The notes beneath the pieces were generated by a model. That model did no database searches, was not told the DNA's origin, and was given only the letters and a program-made list of their open reading frames with translations. 64,000 nucleotides of DNA from Iamia majanohamensis (GTDB lineage Bacteria; Actinomycetota; Acidimicrobiia; Acidimicrobiales; Iamiaceae), in contig NZ_CP116942.1 of assembly GCF_028532485.1 (NCBI RefSeq), positions 2,604,001-2,668,000 of the forward strand, in the 5' to 3' direction. The position numbers were made by a program, and so were the translations under genes. This document shows positions 25,601 to 33,474 of this stretch, in pieces. How positions within the stretch are numbered: position 1 is the first letter of the stretch; every line of letters starts with the position of its first letter.

Positions 25601-25697
25601 GGCCGAACAGCACGACCAGGGCGAGCACCGGCCCGCCGTCGGTGAGCCGGCGCAGCCAGTCCACCGGGTGGCGGATGTCGCGCAGCACGGCGGCCAT
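22656..25697 (-). CDS. MFS transporter fused to two ABC ATPase domains (LivF-like, LivG-like)
   Basis: One uninterrupted 1013-residue frame. Residues 1-425 are a major facilitator protein with about twelve helices (FGLNAVDELDRTAFGILLPE; ADRHRRVSIA between TM2 and TM3). Residues 453-685 are a LivF-like ATPase: Walker A GTNGAGKST (484-492), signature LSGGQ (586-590), Walker B LLMIDE (606-611). Residues 752-1000 are a LivG-like ATPase: GPNGAGKTT (782-790), unusual signature LSTGS (899-903), Walker B VVLLDE (919-924). The ATG shares a base with the stop of the upstream permease gene (TGATG), so they are co-translated. The ATPases must drive the LivHM permease; what the MFS part adds is unknown. 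Confidence 0.9.
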   Translation of the reverse strand: MAAVLRDIRHPVDWLRRLTDGGPVLALVVLFGLNAVDELDRTAFGILLPEIRDAFGLGTQGILTLIALVTLLALLLQVPIAAAADRHRRVSIALAGGALWGFFSLLTGLAGGVVMLFLVRAGSGIGRATVDPTHNSLIADYYPPAVRSRVYSFHRAANAVGACVGPLTAGLLASAFGWRVPFFVFAVPTIVFVILGLFIHEPVRGAQERRAMGASESVIETEEVAPSFAEGWRMVWKIETLRRIWYSLPFLAASLIGFVSLASLMYEDQFGLDEKARGFVAAGVEPAQLVGLIIGARIGTRLVARDPSLVMRFLSLVAFVVAGCLLGFALAPTLALAIAANVVISGALAVLGPGILASLSLAIPPRARSIGFSVGALWVIPGLMVLPVIGAIADRWGIRWGMLVMAPIFLVGGLVIASARRSVNADIAQVWAASTARAEAHLEREQGRAKLLLARGLDVGYDDLQVLFGVDLEVAEGQIVALLGTNGAGKSTFLKAISGVVEADGGAVIFDGRDITHAPPNEIAALGIAQMPGGAGVFGDLTVRDNLQMGAWLRHSDRAASKARLEEVFGFFPVLRERLDDPAADLSGGQQQMLALGMAFLSEPRLLMIDELSLGLAPVIVEQLLPIVRGIAEAGTTVIIVEQSVNVALTLADTAYFMEKGQIRFHGPTAELLERPDVLRSVFLEGAGKAVAVQEAGPAAGNGHGVVHGIEVLAERTEQEVAAGGPEVHEGHDADERVAAVEEGEVRPALATHELSRRFRGIRAVDEVTLEVAPGEVLGIIGPNGAGKTTLFDLVSGFVPADSGRIEVRGRDVTGLGPDARARHGLGRSFQDARLWPALTVEEAIAVSLERWVEVRDPLSAALHLPGVYDSEEHVAERVGALMDLFGLGAFRSKFVRELSTGSRRIVDLACVVAHRPTVVLLDEPSSGIAQRETEALAPLLRRIAEEVGAAVLVIEHDMPLITSVSDRLVAMDQGAVIAVGAPHEVLDDPAVVASYLGTTESVIARSGDLAPT

Positions 25698-28012
25698 CAG
25701 CCCCTCCCCCCGGTGCCGGCGGGCGCCGACGGGGTGGGCGCCGGTCGTCCGTCGTCGGGGGGCGCGTGCGCCCCGGGCCCGTCGCCGTGGGCCACTCCCC
25801 CGCCCGGGTCCGACCCGTCGGCGGCGCCGGGCCCGTCGCCCGGGGCGTCGTCGTCGGCATCGGCGCCGTCGGGGCCCGAGATGGGCGGGGGCGGCGCCGA
25901 GGGGGCGTCGACCCGGTCGTCGCCGACGAGGCTGGGCACCACCAGCCCCCGGCGTCGGGCCACGGCCCGCAGGGCGGCGTCGCGCAGGCGGAACAGCAGG
26001 CCGCCGAGGCCCGACGGCAGGACCAGCAGGACGATCAGCACCCCCACCCCGGAGGCCACGAACTGCCAGTCGGTCGGGAGCAGCCACTGGCTGCCCTGGA
26101 GGAAGAACGCACCCAGCACGGCCCCGGGCACCGAGGCGATGCCCCCGATGACGGCCATGGTGAAGACCGCGAAGTTCTGGCCCGGGGCGAAGGGGCCGGA
26201 CCCGAAGGCCTGCTGGTGCTGCACGAAGAGGCACCCGGCGAAGGCGGCGATGGCGCCGGAGAGGGCGAAGGCGGTGAGCTTGGCCCGCGTCGCGCTCACC
26301 CCGTAGGCCTCGGCCGCCCGCTCGTTCTCCCGGATGGCGATGAGCACCCGCCCGGTGCGGCTGCGGCGGATGCCGCGCACCGCCAGCACCACGAGGACGA
26401 ACCCGACGAGGGCGACGTAGTAGATGCGGGTGGGCGAGTCGAGCGAGATGCGCCCCAGCAGCGGGTTGCGGGGCACCCGGCTGGAGGGCACCCACTCGAA
26501 GAACCGGCGGTTGAGCAGGTAGGACGTGGTGGCCAGGGCGAAGGCGAAGGTGGTGACGGCGAGGTACAGCCCCCCGCGGCGCAGGGCCGGCAGCCCCACC
26601 GCCACCGCGGCCACGGCACCGGCCGCCGAGGCCAGCACGAGCGCGACGACCAGGTCGGCGTCGTAGTCGGTGGAGGCCTTGGCCCCCACCACCGCGCCGA
26701 TGGCGAAGAAGGCCACCTGCCCGAGCGACACCTGGCCCGTCCACCCGGTGAGGACCACCAGCGACAGGGCCAGGATCCCGTAGATGACGACGGCCGAGAC
26801 CTTGAGCGAGCGGTCGACGCTCAGGACGTGGGGCAGGCCGAGGGCCACGACCGCGAGCAGCAGGCCGAGCACGACCCGCCCGACCCGGACCTCGGTGGTG
26901 CGGGCCAGCACGGCGGGCACGGGCCGCACCTCCTCGGCCGCCCGCCAGGTGGAGCCCTGGTCGCCGCCGCGTCCCTCCTGGCGGCGCTGGACCACCAGGG
27001 CCACCACGATGACCACGGCGAGGATGGGGTCGATGAGCAGCGGGCTGGAGGCGTTCCAGGCCACGCCCAGCTCGAGGACGCCGAGGGCGATGGCGCTGGT
27101 GGCCACCAGCCCCAGGTTCGTCATCCGTCCGATGAGCAGGGCGGCGAGGGCCCGCAGCAGGATCCCGAAGCTGAGGGCGGAGCCCACCGGCAGGCCGAGG
27201 ATGCCGGCGCGGAGGAAGGTGGCCACGAAGGCGAGCAGCCCGGCCACCGCCCACACCAGGGTCTGGAGGCGGAGCACCGGGATGCCGAGGAGCTCGGCCC
27301 GGTCGGCGCTGGTGGCGCTGGCCCGGATGGCCACGCCGAGCCGGGTGCGCTGGAGGAACCAGGCCAGGGCGACGATGGCCACCGGCACCACGACCATGGC
27401 GATGATGTCGTTGGCCCCGAAGACGATGCCCGAGATGGTGAAGCTGGCCGAGAAGGGCGCCTCGATCCGGGGGGCGAGGAGGCGGTCGTCGGTCCACAGC
27501 CGGGGCATGAGCAGCGCGGCGGCGGCCAGCAGCTGGGAGAGGCCGATGGTGGCGACGGTGAGGATGAGGCGGGGGGCGCGGCGGAAGCGGCGGATGACGA
27601 CCAGCTCGACCAGGCCCCCCACCAGCAGGGCCGCCACCAGCCCGACGGGCACGGCGACGTAGTAGCTCCACCCCCACGCCGTCATCAGCATGAGGACGAG
27701 GACGGCGGGGACCCCGCCCAGGTCGGCCTGGGCGAAGTTGAGGATGCGGTTGGAGCGGTGGATGAGCGCCATGCCCAGCGCCACCAGGGCGGTCAGGCCC
27801 CCGACGAGGATGCCGCGCAGGAAGATCCCGAGCGGCACCGGGAACAGCACCAGCTGGACCGCCAGGATGGCGAGCGGGGGCAGCGCCGTCGGGCCGAGGG
27901 CCCGGACCCGGGACCACGCCCGCTCGGGGAGGCCGGTCGCCACCGGCGTGGCCGCGGCCGGGGCCGTCACCGCCGGCACCCTCCGGCGCGGCGGGTTCGC
28001 GGTGGGCTCCAC
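25697..28012 (-). CDS. Fused LivH-LivM permease of a branched-chain-type ABC importer
   Basis: 771 residues. Residues about 45-340 form a LivH-type permease (GILVGGLTALVALGMALIHRSNRILNFAQADLGG is the family start). Residues about 375-690 form a LivM-type permease (LTGWTGQVSLGQVAFFAIGAV; EAYGVSATRAKLTAFALSGAIAAFAG, the ABC-coupling loop). The last 70 residues are Pro/Asp/Gly-rich and probably disordered. With the next two genes it makes a complete importer. It is transcribed away from the TetR gene, with a perfect palindrome between them. Confidence 0.9.
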   Translation of the reverse strand: MEPTANPPRRRVPAVTAPAAATPVATGLPERAWSRVRALGPTALPPLAILAVQLVLFPVPLGIFLRGILVGGLTALVALGMALIHRSNRILNFAQADLGGVPAVLVLMLMTAWGWSYYVAVPVGLVAALLVGGLVELVVIRRFRRAPRLILTVATIGLSQLLAAAALLMPRLWTDDRLLAPRIEAPFSASFTISGIVFGANDIIAMVVVPVAIVALAWFLQRTRLGVAIRASATSADRAELLGIPVLRLQTLVWAVAGLLAFVATFLRAGILGLPVGSALSFGILLRALAALLIGRMTNLGLVATSAIALGVLELGVAWNASSPLLIDPILAVVIVVALVVQRRQEGRGGDQGSTWRAAEEVRPVPAVLARTTEVRVGRVVLGLLLAVVALGLPHVLSVDRSLKVSAVVIYGILALSLVVLTGWTGQVSLGQVAFFAIGAVVGAKASTDYDADLVVALVLASAAGAVAAVAVGLPALRRGGLYLAVTTFAFALATTSYLLNRRFFEWVPSSRVPRNPLLGRISLDSPTRIYYVALVGFVLVVLAVRGIRRSRTGRVLIAIRENERAAEAYGVSATRAKLTAFALSGAIAAFAGCLFVQHQQAFGSGPFAPGQNFAVFTMAVIGGIASVPGAVLGAFFLQGSQWLLPTDWQFVASGVGVLIVLLVLPSGLGGLLFRLRDAALRAVARRRGLVVPSLVGDDRVDAPSAPPPPISGPDGADADDDAPGDGPGAADGSDPGGGVAHGDGPGAHAPPDDGRPAPTPSAPAGTGGRG

Positions 28013-28095
28013 GGGCGTCGGGTCACGGGTCCTCCGTCGTCTCGTCCAGCGGTGCGGGTGGGGGGCGTCGGGCCGGGGCCGTGTGACGTCCGTCT

Positions 28096-28111
28096 CCGAT
28101 AGTACTATCGG
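28096..28111. promoter_or_regulatory. Perfect 16-bp TetR-type operator between the importer and regulator genes
   Basis: CCGATAGTACTATCGG is its own reverse complement. It contains TACTAT on both strands, a -10-like hexamer in each direction, so one bound repressor could shut off both divergent units. It lies 84 bases from the permease start and 42 from the regulator start. Confidence 0.72.
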
Positions 28112-28152
28112 TGACCGATGGCACGTGCAAGGGGCGCGAGGATCGAGGACCC

Positions 28153-28854
28153 ATGAGCACCGAGGCCGAGCCCGTCCCCGACCGTCCCGCCCCCGCCCCC
28201 GCCCCCGAGGGCGACGGGCGCACGACGCGCGAGCGCATGGTGCGCGCCGCCATCGAGATCGTGGCGGCCGAGGGCGCGGCCGCCCTCACCACCGTCGAGG
28301 TGTGCCGGCGGGTCGGCATCGCCCAGTCCAGCTACTACACGCACTTCGCCACCCGCGACGACCTCCTCGCCGCCCTGGCCGAGGTCGTGGCGGTGAACAG
28401 CAACGTGCCCAACCGCCGGGCCCGGGAGAGCTTCGCCGCGACCCGCGACGCCGACAGCCACCGGGAGATGTTCCGGGTGCCGGTCGAGATGATCGGCCGC
28501 AGCCCGGAGCTGTTCCGCCTGGCCCGCAGCGCCCGGGCGGCCCCGCCCGACACCGCCCTCGGCGCCCAGTCCCGGCGGGCCGAGGCGGCCAACCGCCGCC
28601 AGGTGGCCGACCACCTGATGGTGCTCGGCGGGGTCGAGGGGGACCGCTTCCGCCGCCGCCACGAGATGGCCGCCGACTGCGTCAACGCCATGGTCGCCGC
28701 CCTGGCCGAGGGCCACGTCGACGGCCGCTACCCCGACCTCGAGGAGGTCGTCGACCTCCTCGTGCTCCTCACCGGCTGGGGTCGGGCGACCTCGACCTGG
28801 CTGACCACACCGTCGGGGCCCGAGGTGACCAGCAGCGACCCCCAGGTGGACTAG
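28153..28854 (+). CDS. TetR family transcriptional regulator
   Basis: 233 residues. The N-terminal HTH is typical of TetR (RERMVRAAIEIVAAEGAAALTTVEVCRRVGIAQSSYYTHFATRDDLLAAL); the ligand-binding half is helical and not specific. ATG at 28153 is chosen for the nearby CGAGGA; an in-frame GTG at 28111 overlaps the operator. Divergence from the importer genes and the shared palindrome suggest it represses both itself and the importer in response to the transported compound. Confidence 0.87.
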   Translation: MSTEAEPVPDRPAPAPAPEGDGRTTRERMVRAAIEIVAAEGAAALTTVEVCRRVGIAQSSYYTHFATRDDLLAALAEVVAVNSNVPNRRARESFAATRDADSHREMFRVPVEMIGRSPELFRLARSARAAPPDTALGAQSRRAEAANRRQVADHLMVLGGVEGDRFRRRHEMAADCVNAMVAALAEGHVDGRYPDLEEVVDLLVLLTGWGRATSTWLTTPSGPEVTSSDPQVD

Positions 28855-28887
28855 GAAGGACGCTCCCCCGACCGAGGAGAGATCCCC

Positions 28888-29247
28888 GTGGCCTCCATCG
28901 CCTTCCCCGTGACCGACCCGACCGCCGCCCGGTCGACCGTGGCCCAGGCCCTGGAGGGCCAGGGCTTCACCGTGACCTGGACCGACGACTGGACCGCCGA
29001 GGCCGTGATCGGCAGCAAGGCCGGGGTGGCCCTGGCCGGCGGGTTCAAGCCCCACATCCGGCTGCAGGCCTCCTTCACCGCGGCCGAGCAGGGCGCCTGG
29101 GTGCAGGTGGCCCAGACGACCACCGGGGCGGCGGGCGGCGCGCTGGGCCTGGCCAAGACCAAGAAGAGGTGGCGGGCCACCGTCGACGCCCTCACCGGCG
29201 ACCTGCAGTCCGCCGGGCTGCTGTCCGGCGCCCCCCAGGAGACCTGA
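28888..29247 (+). CDS. Hypothetical protein, 119 aa
   Basis: A small soluble protein with no signal or membrane helix. It begins ASIAFPVTDPTAARSTVAQALEGQGFTVTWTDDWTAEAVIGSKAG, an alternation of strand and helix, and the centre is Gly/Ala-rich. I recognise no family. The GTG start has GGAGAG upstream. It follows the TetR gene by 33 bases and may be co-transcribed with it. Confidence 0.65.
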   Translation: MASIAFPVTDPTAARSTVAQALEGQGFTVTWTDDWTAEAVIGSKAGVALAGGFKPHIRLQASFTAAEQGAWVQVAQTTTGAAGGALGLAKTKKRWRATVDALTGDLQSAGLLSGAPQET

Positions 29248-29267
29248 GGTCGTCCGGCCCGCGGGCG

Positions 29268-30602
29268 CTAGAGCCCGAGGCGGTCGGCCACCACGTCGGC
29301 CAGGCCCTCGATCGGCACCCGCTCCTGCTCCATGGTGTCGCGGTCGCGCAGGGTGACGGCCCCGTCGTCGACCGAGTCGAAGTCGAAGGTCACGCAGAGC
29401 GGGGTGCCCAGCTCGTCCTGGCGCCGGTAGCGGCGCCCGATGGCCTGGGTCTCGTCGTAGTCGCACATGAAGCGGTCGGCGAGCGACGCGAACACGGCCC
29501 GGGCCGGGCCGGTGAGCTCGGGCTTCTTCGACAGGGGCAGCACGGCCACCTTGTAGGGCGCCAGGCGCGGGTGGAGCCGCAGCACCACCCGGGTCTCGCC
29601 CCGCACCTCCTCCTCGTCGTAGGCGGCCAGGAGGAAGGCGAAGGCGGCCCGGGTCACGCCCGCGGCGGGCTCGATGACGTGCGGCGTGTACCGGACGTTG
29701 CTGGCCTGGTCGAAGTAGTCGAGCTTCTCGCCCGACGCCGCGGCGTGGGCGCTGAGGTCGTAGTCGCCGCGGTTGGCGATGCCCTCCAGCTCGTCCCAGC
29801 CCCAGGGGAAGAGGAACTCCACGTCGCTCGTGCCCGAGGAGTAGTGCGAGAGCTCGTCGTCGTCGTGGGGCCGCAGGCGCAGCCGGTCCTCGGGCATCCC
29901 CAGGTCGAGGTACCACTGGAACCGCTCGCGGCACCAGTAGCCGTACCACTCCTCGGCCTCGTCGGGCGGGACGAAGAACTCCATCTCCATCTGCTCGAAC
30001 TCACGGGTGCGGAACACGAAGTTCCCCGGGGTGATCTCGTTGCGGAACGACTTGCCCACCTGGGCGATGCCGAACGGCGGCTTCTTGCGGGCCGCCGTCA
30101 TCACCTGGGCGAAGTCGACGAACATGCCCTGGGCCGTCTCCGGGCGCAGGTAGGCCGTGGCCCCTGAGCCGGCCACCGGCCCGGCCTGGGTGGAGAACAT
30201 GAGGTTGAACTGGCGGGCCTCGGTGAAGGACCCCTTCGCCCCGCAGGAGGGGCAGGTGTCGGGGTCCTCGAGCTTGTCGAGGCGGAAGCGCTCCTTGCAG
30301 GAGGTGCAGTCGACGAGGGGGTCGGTGAAGCTCTCCAGGTGCCCGGAGGCCTCCCAGACCGCCGGGGGCGACAGGATGGCGGCGTCGAGGCCGACGACGT
30401 CGTGGCGGCGCTGGACCATCTCCCGCCACCAGGCGTCCTTCACGTTGCGCAGCAGCAGGACGCCGACGGGCCCGTAGTCGTAGGTGGACCGGAACCCGCC
30501 GTAGATCTCGGCCGACGGGAAGGCGAAGCCCCGCCGCTTGGACAGGTTGACGATGGTGTCGAACAGGGCCGGGTCGGCGGCGGGCGGGCTGTCGGAGGCC
30601 AT
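29268..30602 (-). CDS. glyQS: Glycyl-tRNA synthetase (dimeric, GRS1 type)
   Basis: 444 residues, the single-chain alpha2 type found in actinobacteria. Visible class II features: KRRGFAFPSAEIYGG at the start, a zinc-binding pair CTSC and CPSC (about 98-121), the motif 2 region FRNEITPGNFVFRTREFEQMEMEFF, ATP/Gly-site residues in HVIEPAAGVTRAAFAFLLAAYDEE, and a C-terminal anticodon-binding domain (APYKVAVLPL). A -10 TACGCT six bases before the ATG supports the start and a leaderless mRNA. The upstream frame extension is not coding. Confidence 0.96.
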   Translation of the reverse strand: MASDSPPAADPALFDTIVNLSKRRGFAFPSAEIYGGFRSTYDYGPVGVLLLRNVKDAWWREMVQRRHDVVGLDAAILSPPAVWEASGHLESFTDPLVDCTSCKERFRLDKLEDPDTCPSCGAKGSFTEARQFNLMFSTQAGPVAGSGATAYLRPETAQGMFVDFAQVMTAARKKPPFGIAQVGKSFRNEITPGNFVFRTREFEQMEMEFFVPPDEAEEWYGYWCRERFQWYLDLGMPEDRLRLRPHDDDELSHYSSGTSDVEFLFPWGWDELEGIANRGDYDLSAHAAASGEKLDYFDQASNVRYTPHVIEPAAGVTRAAFAFLLAAYDEEEVRGETRVVLRLHPRLAPYKVAVLPLSKKPELTGPARAVFASLADRFMCDYDETQAIGRRYRRQDELGTPLCVTFDFDSVDDGAVTLRDRDTMEQERVPIEGLADVVADRLGL

Positions 30603-30608
30603 CGGGCG

Positions 30609-30614
30609 AGCGTA
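30609..30614 (-). promoter_or_regulatory. Leaderless -10 of glyQS
   Basis: TACGCT on the minus strand, six bases before the ATG at 30602. Confidence 0.52.
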
Positions 30615-30684
30615 CCGCCGGCCCGCCGGGGCCCCGTCCCGAGATCCGCCTCCGGCCGCGCCGGCTCCCGCGCCGTCGGCTCCC

Positions 30685-30708
30685 CTTGACCGCGCGGTCG
30701 GGTACGGT
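30685..30708 (+). promoter_or_regulatory. Dyad and -10 ahead of the SDR gene
   Basis: CTTGACC-GCGC-GGTC (30685-30699), whose inner 12 bases GACCGCGCGGTC are a perfect palindrome, is followed by a -10 TACGGT (30703-30708) and, eight bases later, the GTG start. The dyad resembles the one at 46321-46338. Confidence 0.45.
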
Positions 30709-30716
30709 CGGCCGCC

Positions 30717-31484
30717 GTGTCGGACCTGTTCAGCATCGAAGGCAAGACCGCGCTCGTCACCGGCGGCAGCCGGGGCATCGGGCTCATGATCGCCACCGGC
30801 TTCGTCGAGGCCGGGGCCCGGGTGGTCATCTCCTCCCGCAAGGCCGACGTCTGCGAGGAGGTGGCCGCGTCGCTCTCCGAGCACGGCGAGTGCACCGCCA
30901 TCCCCGCCGACCTGTCCCGGGAGGACGAGTGCCGGCGCCTGCTCGACGAGGTCGGCGCCACCACCGACCGCCTCGACGTCCTGGTCAACAACGCCGGGGC
31001 CACGTGGGGGGCGCCGCTGGCCGAGTTCGACGACGCCGCGTGGGACCGCACCCTCGACCTCAACGTCAAGGGCGTGTTCCACACCACCAAGTTCGCCCTG
31101 CCGCTGCTGCAGGCGGCGGCGTCCGACGACGACCCCGCCCGGGTCATCAACATCGGCTCCATCGACGGCATCCACGTGCCGATGCTCGAGACCTACTCGT
31201 ACTCGGCCAGCAAGGCCGCGGTGCACCAGCTCACCCGCCACCTGGCGGCCAAGCTGGCGCCCCGGGTGACGGTGAACGCCATCGCCCCCGGCCCCTTCGA
31301 GTCCAAGATGATGAAGGCCACCCTCGACGCAGCCGGCGACCAGATCGCGGCCTCGGCGCCCATGAAGCGCATCGGGCGGCCCGACGACATGGCGGGCACG
31401 GCCATCTTCCTCGCGTCGCGCGCCGCCTCCTACCTCACCGGGACGGTCATCCCCGTCGACGGTGGCATCGCCACCTGCAAGTGA
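30717..31484 (+). CDS. Short-chain dehydrogenase/reductase
   Basis: 255 residues, classical SDR: cofactor motif TGGSRGIG, NNAG, the catalytic Ser in INIGSIDG, and YSASKAA with catalytic Tyr and Lys. The C-terminal IPVDGGIATCK is typical of the 3-ketoacyl reductase-like subgroup. The arginine after the first strand (ISSRKAD) suggests NADP preference. The substrate is unknown. GTG is chosen from the adjacent -10 and good N-terminal fit (SDLFSIEGKTALVTGG). Confidence 0.9.
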   Translation: MSDLFSIEGKTALVTGGSRGIGLMIATGFVEAGARVVISSRKADVCEEVAASLSEHGECTAIPADLSREDECRRLLDEVGATTDRLDVLVNNAGATWGAPLAEFDDAAWDRTLDLNVKGVFHTTKFALPLLQAAASDDDPARVINIGSIDGIHVPMLETYSYSASKAAVHQLTRHLAAKLAPRVTVNAIAPGPFESKMMKATLDAAGDQIAASAPMKRIGRPDDMAGTAIFLASRAASYLTGTVIPVDGGIATCK

Positions 31485-31508
31485 CCCCCTCGCGACCGAT
31501 GGAGCACC

Positions 31509-32195
31509 ATGCCCGCTGACGACGACCACACCCAGGCCTGGCGCCCCGGCGACCCCGAGCCGGGCTCGGCCGGGTCCGACCCGAGCGCCGAGGACGCCAC
31601 CCGGGCGTGGGCCACGGGCGCCCACGACGCCGCCCCGGGGGCGGGCGACGACGCCACCCAGGCCTGGCGGCCCGAGGACGACGCCGCCGGCGGGGCCCCG
31701 AAGACCCCGCCCATGGGCACCCCGGCCGCCGACCAGACCCAGGTGATGCCGGCCGGCTCCTACCACGTGCCCCCCGGCGCGGGGGCGGCCGGTGCAGGTG
31801 CCGCCGGGACCGGGGCCGTGGTCGTCGACGAGCCCGGCGGCGAGCCGCCCCGCCGGGGCCGCGCCGGGCTCATCGCCGCGATCGTGATCGGGGTCATCGC
31901 CCTCGCGGTGGTCATCGCCCTGGTCGTCCTGGCCGTCTCCGGCGACGACGACGGCCCGGCCCGGCCGACCACGACGGTGACGGTGCCGACCACGGCCCCG
32001 ACCACCACGACGGCACCCACCACCACCGAGGCGCCCACCACCACCGAGGCCCCGACCACCACCGAGGCGCCCACCACCACCGAGGCCCCGACCACCACCG
32101 AGGCGCCCACGACGACGTCGACGACCACCACGACGACGACCACGACCACCACCACGACGACGGAGCCGTCGACGGCGACGGCCTCGACCCCCTGA
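31509..32195 (+). CDS. Single-pass membrane protein with TQAW repeats and a Thr-rich outer tail
   Basis: 228 residues. The N-terminal cytoplasmic part has four spaced motifs, HTQAWRPGD, ATRAWATG, ATQAWRPED and QTQVMPAG, in acidic low-complexity surroundings. One helix follows (GLIAAIVIGVIALAVVIALVVLAV), then an outer tail almost entirely Thr/Pro, including five TTTEAP units. Repeated threonines before small or aromatic residues could be kinase targets read by FHA domains, but that is speculation. No enzyme domain is present. Confidence 0.7.
   Translation: MPADDDHTQAWRPGDPEPGSAGSDPSAEDATRAWATGAHDAAPGAGDDATQAWRPEDDAAGGAPKTPPMGTPAADQTQVMPAGSYHVPPGAGAAGAGAAGTGAVVVDEPGGEPPRRGRAGLIAAIVIGVIALAVVIALVVLAVSGDDDGPARPTTTVTVPTTAPTTTTAPTTTEAPTTTEAPTTTEAPTTTEAPTTTEAPTTTSTTTTTTTTTTTTTTEPSTATASTP
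32019..32108 (+). repeat. Five tandem 18-bp units encoding TTTEAP
   Basis: The unit ACCACCACCGAGGCGCCC and its near-copies (GCCCCG at the end in alternate units) repeat five times in frame. Such repeats are prone to length change. Confidence 0.85.
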
Positions 32196-32217
32196 CGCCG
32201 CTCCCGAGGTCCCGCCC

Positions 32218-33408
32218 GTGACCGACACCGCCGCGCCCGCCGTCGACCTGCTCTCCCCCGCCCTCTACGGCGACCTGGAGGGCATGCACGCCACCTTCCG
32301 GCGCCTCCGGGCCACCTCGCCGGTGCACCGCGACGAGGCCAACGGCCTCTGGGCGGTCACCCGCCACGCCGACGTCCTCGACGTGGAGCACCGCAGCGAC
32401 GTGTTCTGCTCGGGCCGGGGCTACCGGTCGCACTGGGAGCCCGACGAGGACAACATGATCGCCCTCGACGACCCCCGGCACCTGGAGCAGCGCCGGCTGG
32501 TCAACCGGCGCTTCACGCCCCGGGCGGTGGCGGGGCTGGAGGGCTACCTGGCCGACCTGGTCGACGACCTCCTGGCCGGCGCGCTCGTCGGCGGCCGCAT
32601 GGAGGTGGTCGACGAGCTGGCCGCCCCGCTCCCGGCCCGGCTCACCGCCCACCTGCTGGGCTTCGGCGAGGAGCACTGGCCCGGGCTCAAGACGTGGTCG
32701 GAGCGCCTCATGCGCTACGACGAGGTCGACACCGACCCCGAGGTGGCCGAGGCCTTCATGGCGGCCATCCTCGAGTTCGCCCCCGTGCTGGGCGCCACCG
32801 TCGAGGCCCGCCGGGCCGAGCCGGCCGACGACATCGTCTCGGACTGGGTGCAGGCCGAGGTCGGCGGCTGCCCCATGTCCCAGGGCACGCTCATCAACGA
32901 GGCCGGCCTGGTGATCTCGGGCGGGGCCGAGACGACCCGCACGGTCATCAGCCGGGGGCTGGCCGCCTTCGCCGAGCACCCCGACCAGTGGGAGGCCATG
33001 GCCGCCGACCCGTCGCTGGTCCCCGGGGCGGTGGAGGAGCTCATCCGCTGGGTGACGCCGCTCAACAACTTCTTCCGCACCGCCACCCGCGACGACCGCA
33101 TCGGCGACCAGCCCGTGGCCGAGGGCGACCGGGTGATCCTGCTCTACCCGTCGGCCAACCGCGACGAGGCCGTGTTCGCCGACCCCGACACCTTCGACAT
33201 CACCCGCAGCCCCAACCCCCACGTGGCCTTCGGGCGGGGCACCCACTTCTGCCTGGGCGCCAACCTGGCCCGGGTCGAGCTGCGGATCCTCTTCGAGCGG
33301 CTGAGCCAGCGGATCACCGACCTGCGGGTCACCGCCGGCCCCGACATCGAGGACAACATCTTCGTCAGCGCCGTGCGCCGGATGGAGCTGTCCTTCACCG
33401 TCCGCTGA
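32218..33408 (+). CDS. Cytochrome P450
   Basis: 396 residues, soluble bacterial class. The heme-binding loop [15 protein letters not shown] places the proximal Cys at 345. ExxR is ELIR (274-277), and the I-helix is SGGAETTRT (234-242) with Glu-Thr in place of the more common Asp-Thr. The substrate cannot be inferred. It starts 23 bases after the Thr-rich protein gene. No ferredoxin or reductase gene is adjacent, so redox partners come from elsewhere. Confidence 0.93.
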   Translation: MTDTAAPAVDLLSPALYGDLEGMHATFRRLRATSPVHRDEANGLWAVTRHADVLDVEHRSDVFCSGRGYRSHWEPDEDNMIALDDPRHLEQRRLVNRRFTPRAVAGLEGYLADLVDDLLAGALVGGRMEVVDELAAPLPARLTAHLLGFGEEHWPGLKTWSERLMRYDEVDTDPEVAEAFMAAILEFAPVLGATVEARRAEPADDIVSDWVQAEVGGCPMSQGTLINEAGLVISGGAETTRTVISRGLAAFAEHPDQWEAMAADPSLVPGAVEELIRWVTPLNNFFRTATRDDRIGDQPVAEGDRVILLYPSANRDEAVFADPDTFDITRSPNPHVAFGRGTHFCLGANLARVELRILFERLSQRITDLRVTAGPDIEDNIFVSAVRRMELSFTVR

Positions 33409-33416
33409 CGGTCCCC

Positions 33417-33454
33417 GCGACCGATCCGACCCACATCTGGGGCGGATCCGTCGC
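33417..33454. terminator. Long hairpin between convergent P450 and MBL genes
   Basis: Nested stems GCGAC/GTCGC, GATCCG/CGGATC and CCC/GGG around a short loop in the 66-base gap between convergent stops. It is probably a bidirectional terminator; no T-run. Confidence 0.65.
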
Positions 33455-33474
33455 GAGGTCCCGGGGTCGGGCGG

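Noticed and set aside
22656-25697. MFS and ABC parts as separate genes
   Set aside because: No stop, no Met and no ribosome binding site at either domain border; the frame is continuous with normal composition.
32019-32108. CRISPR-like repeat array
   Set aside because: The 18-bp units are contiguous, without spacers, and in frame with a Thr-rich protein tail. No cas gene is present in the window.
33421-33450. IdeR or other metal-regulator box between the P450 and MBL genes
   Set aside because: The inverted repeat lies between convergent 3' ends, so a terminator is the better explanation.
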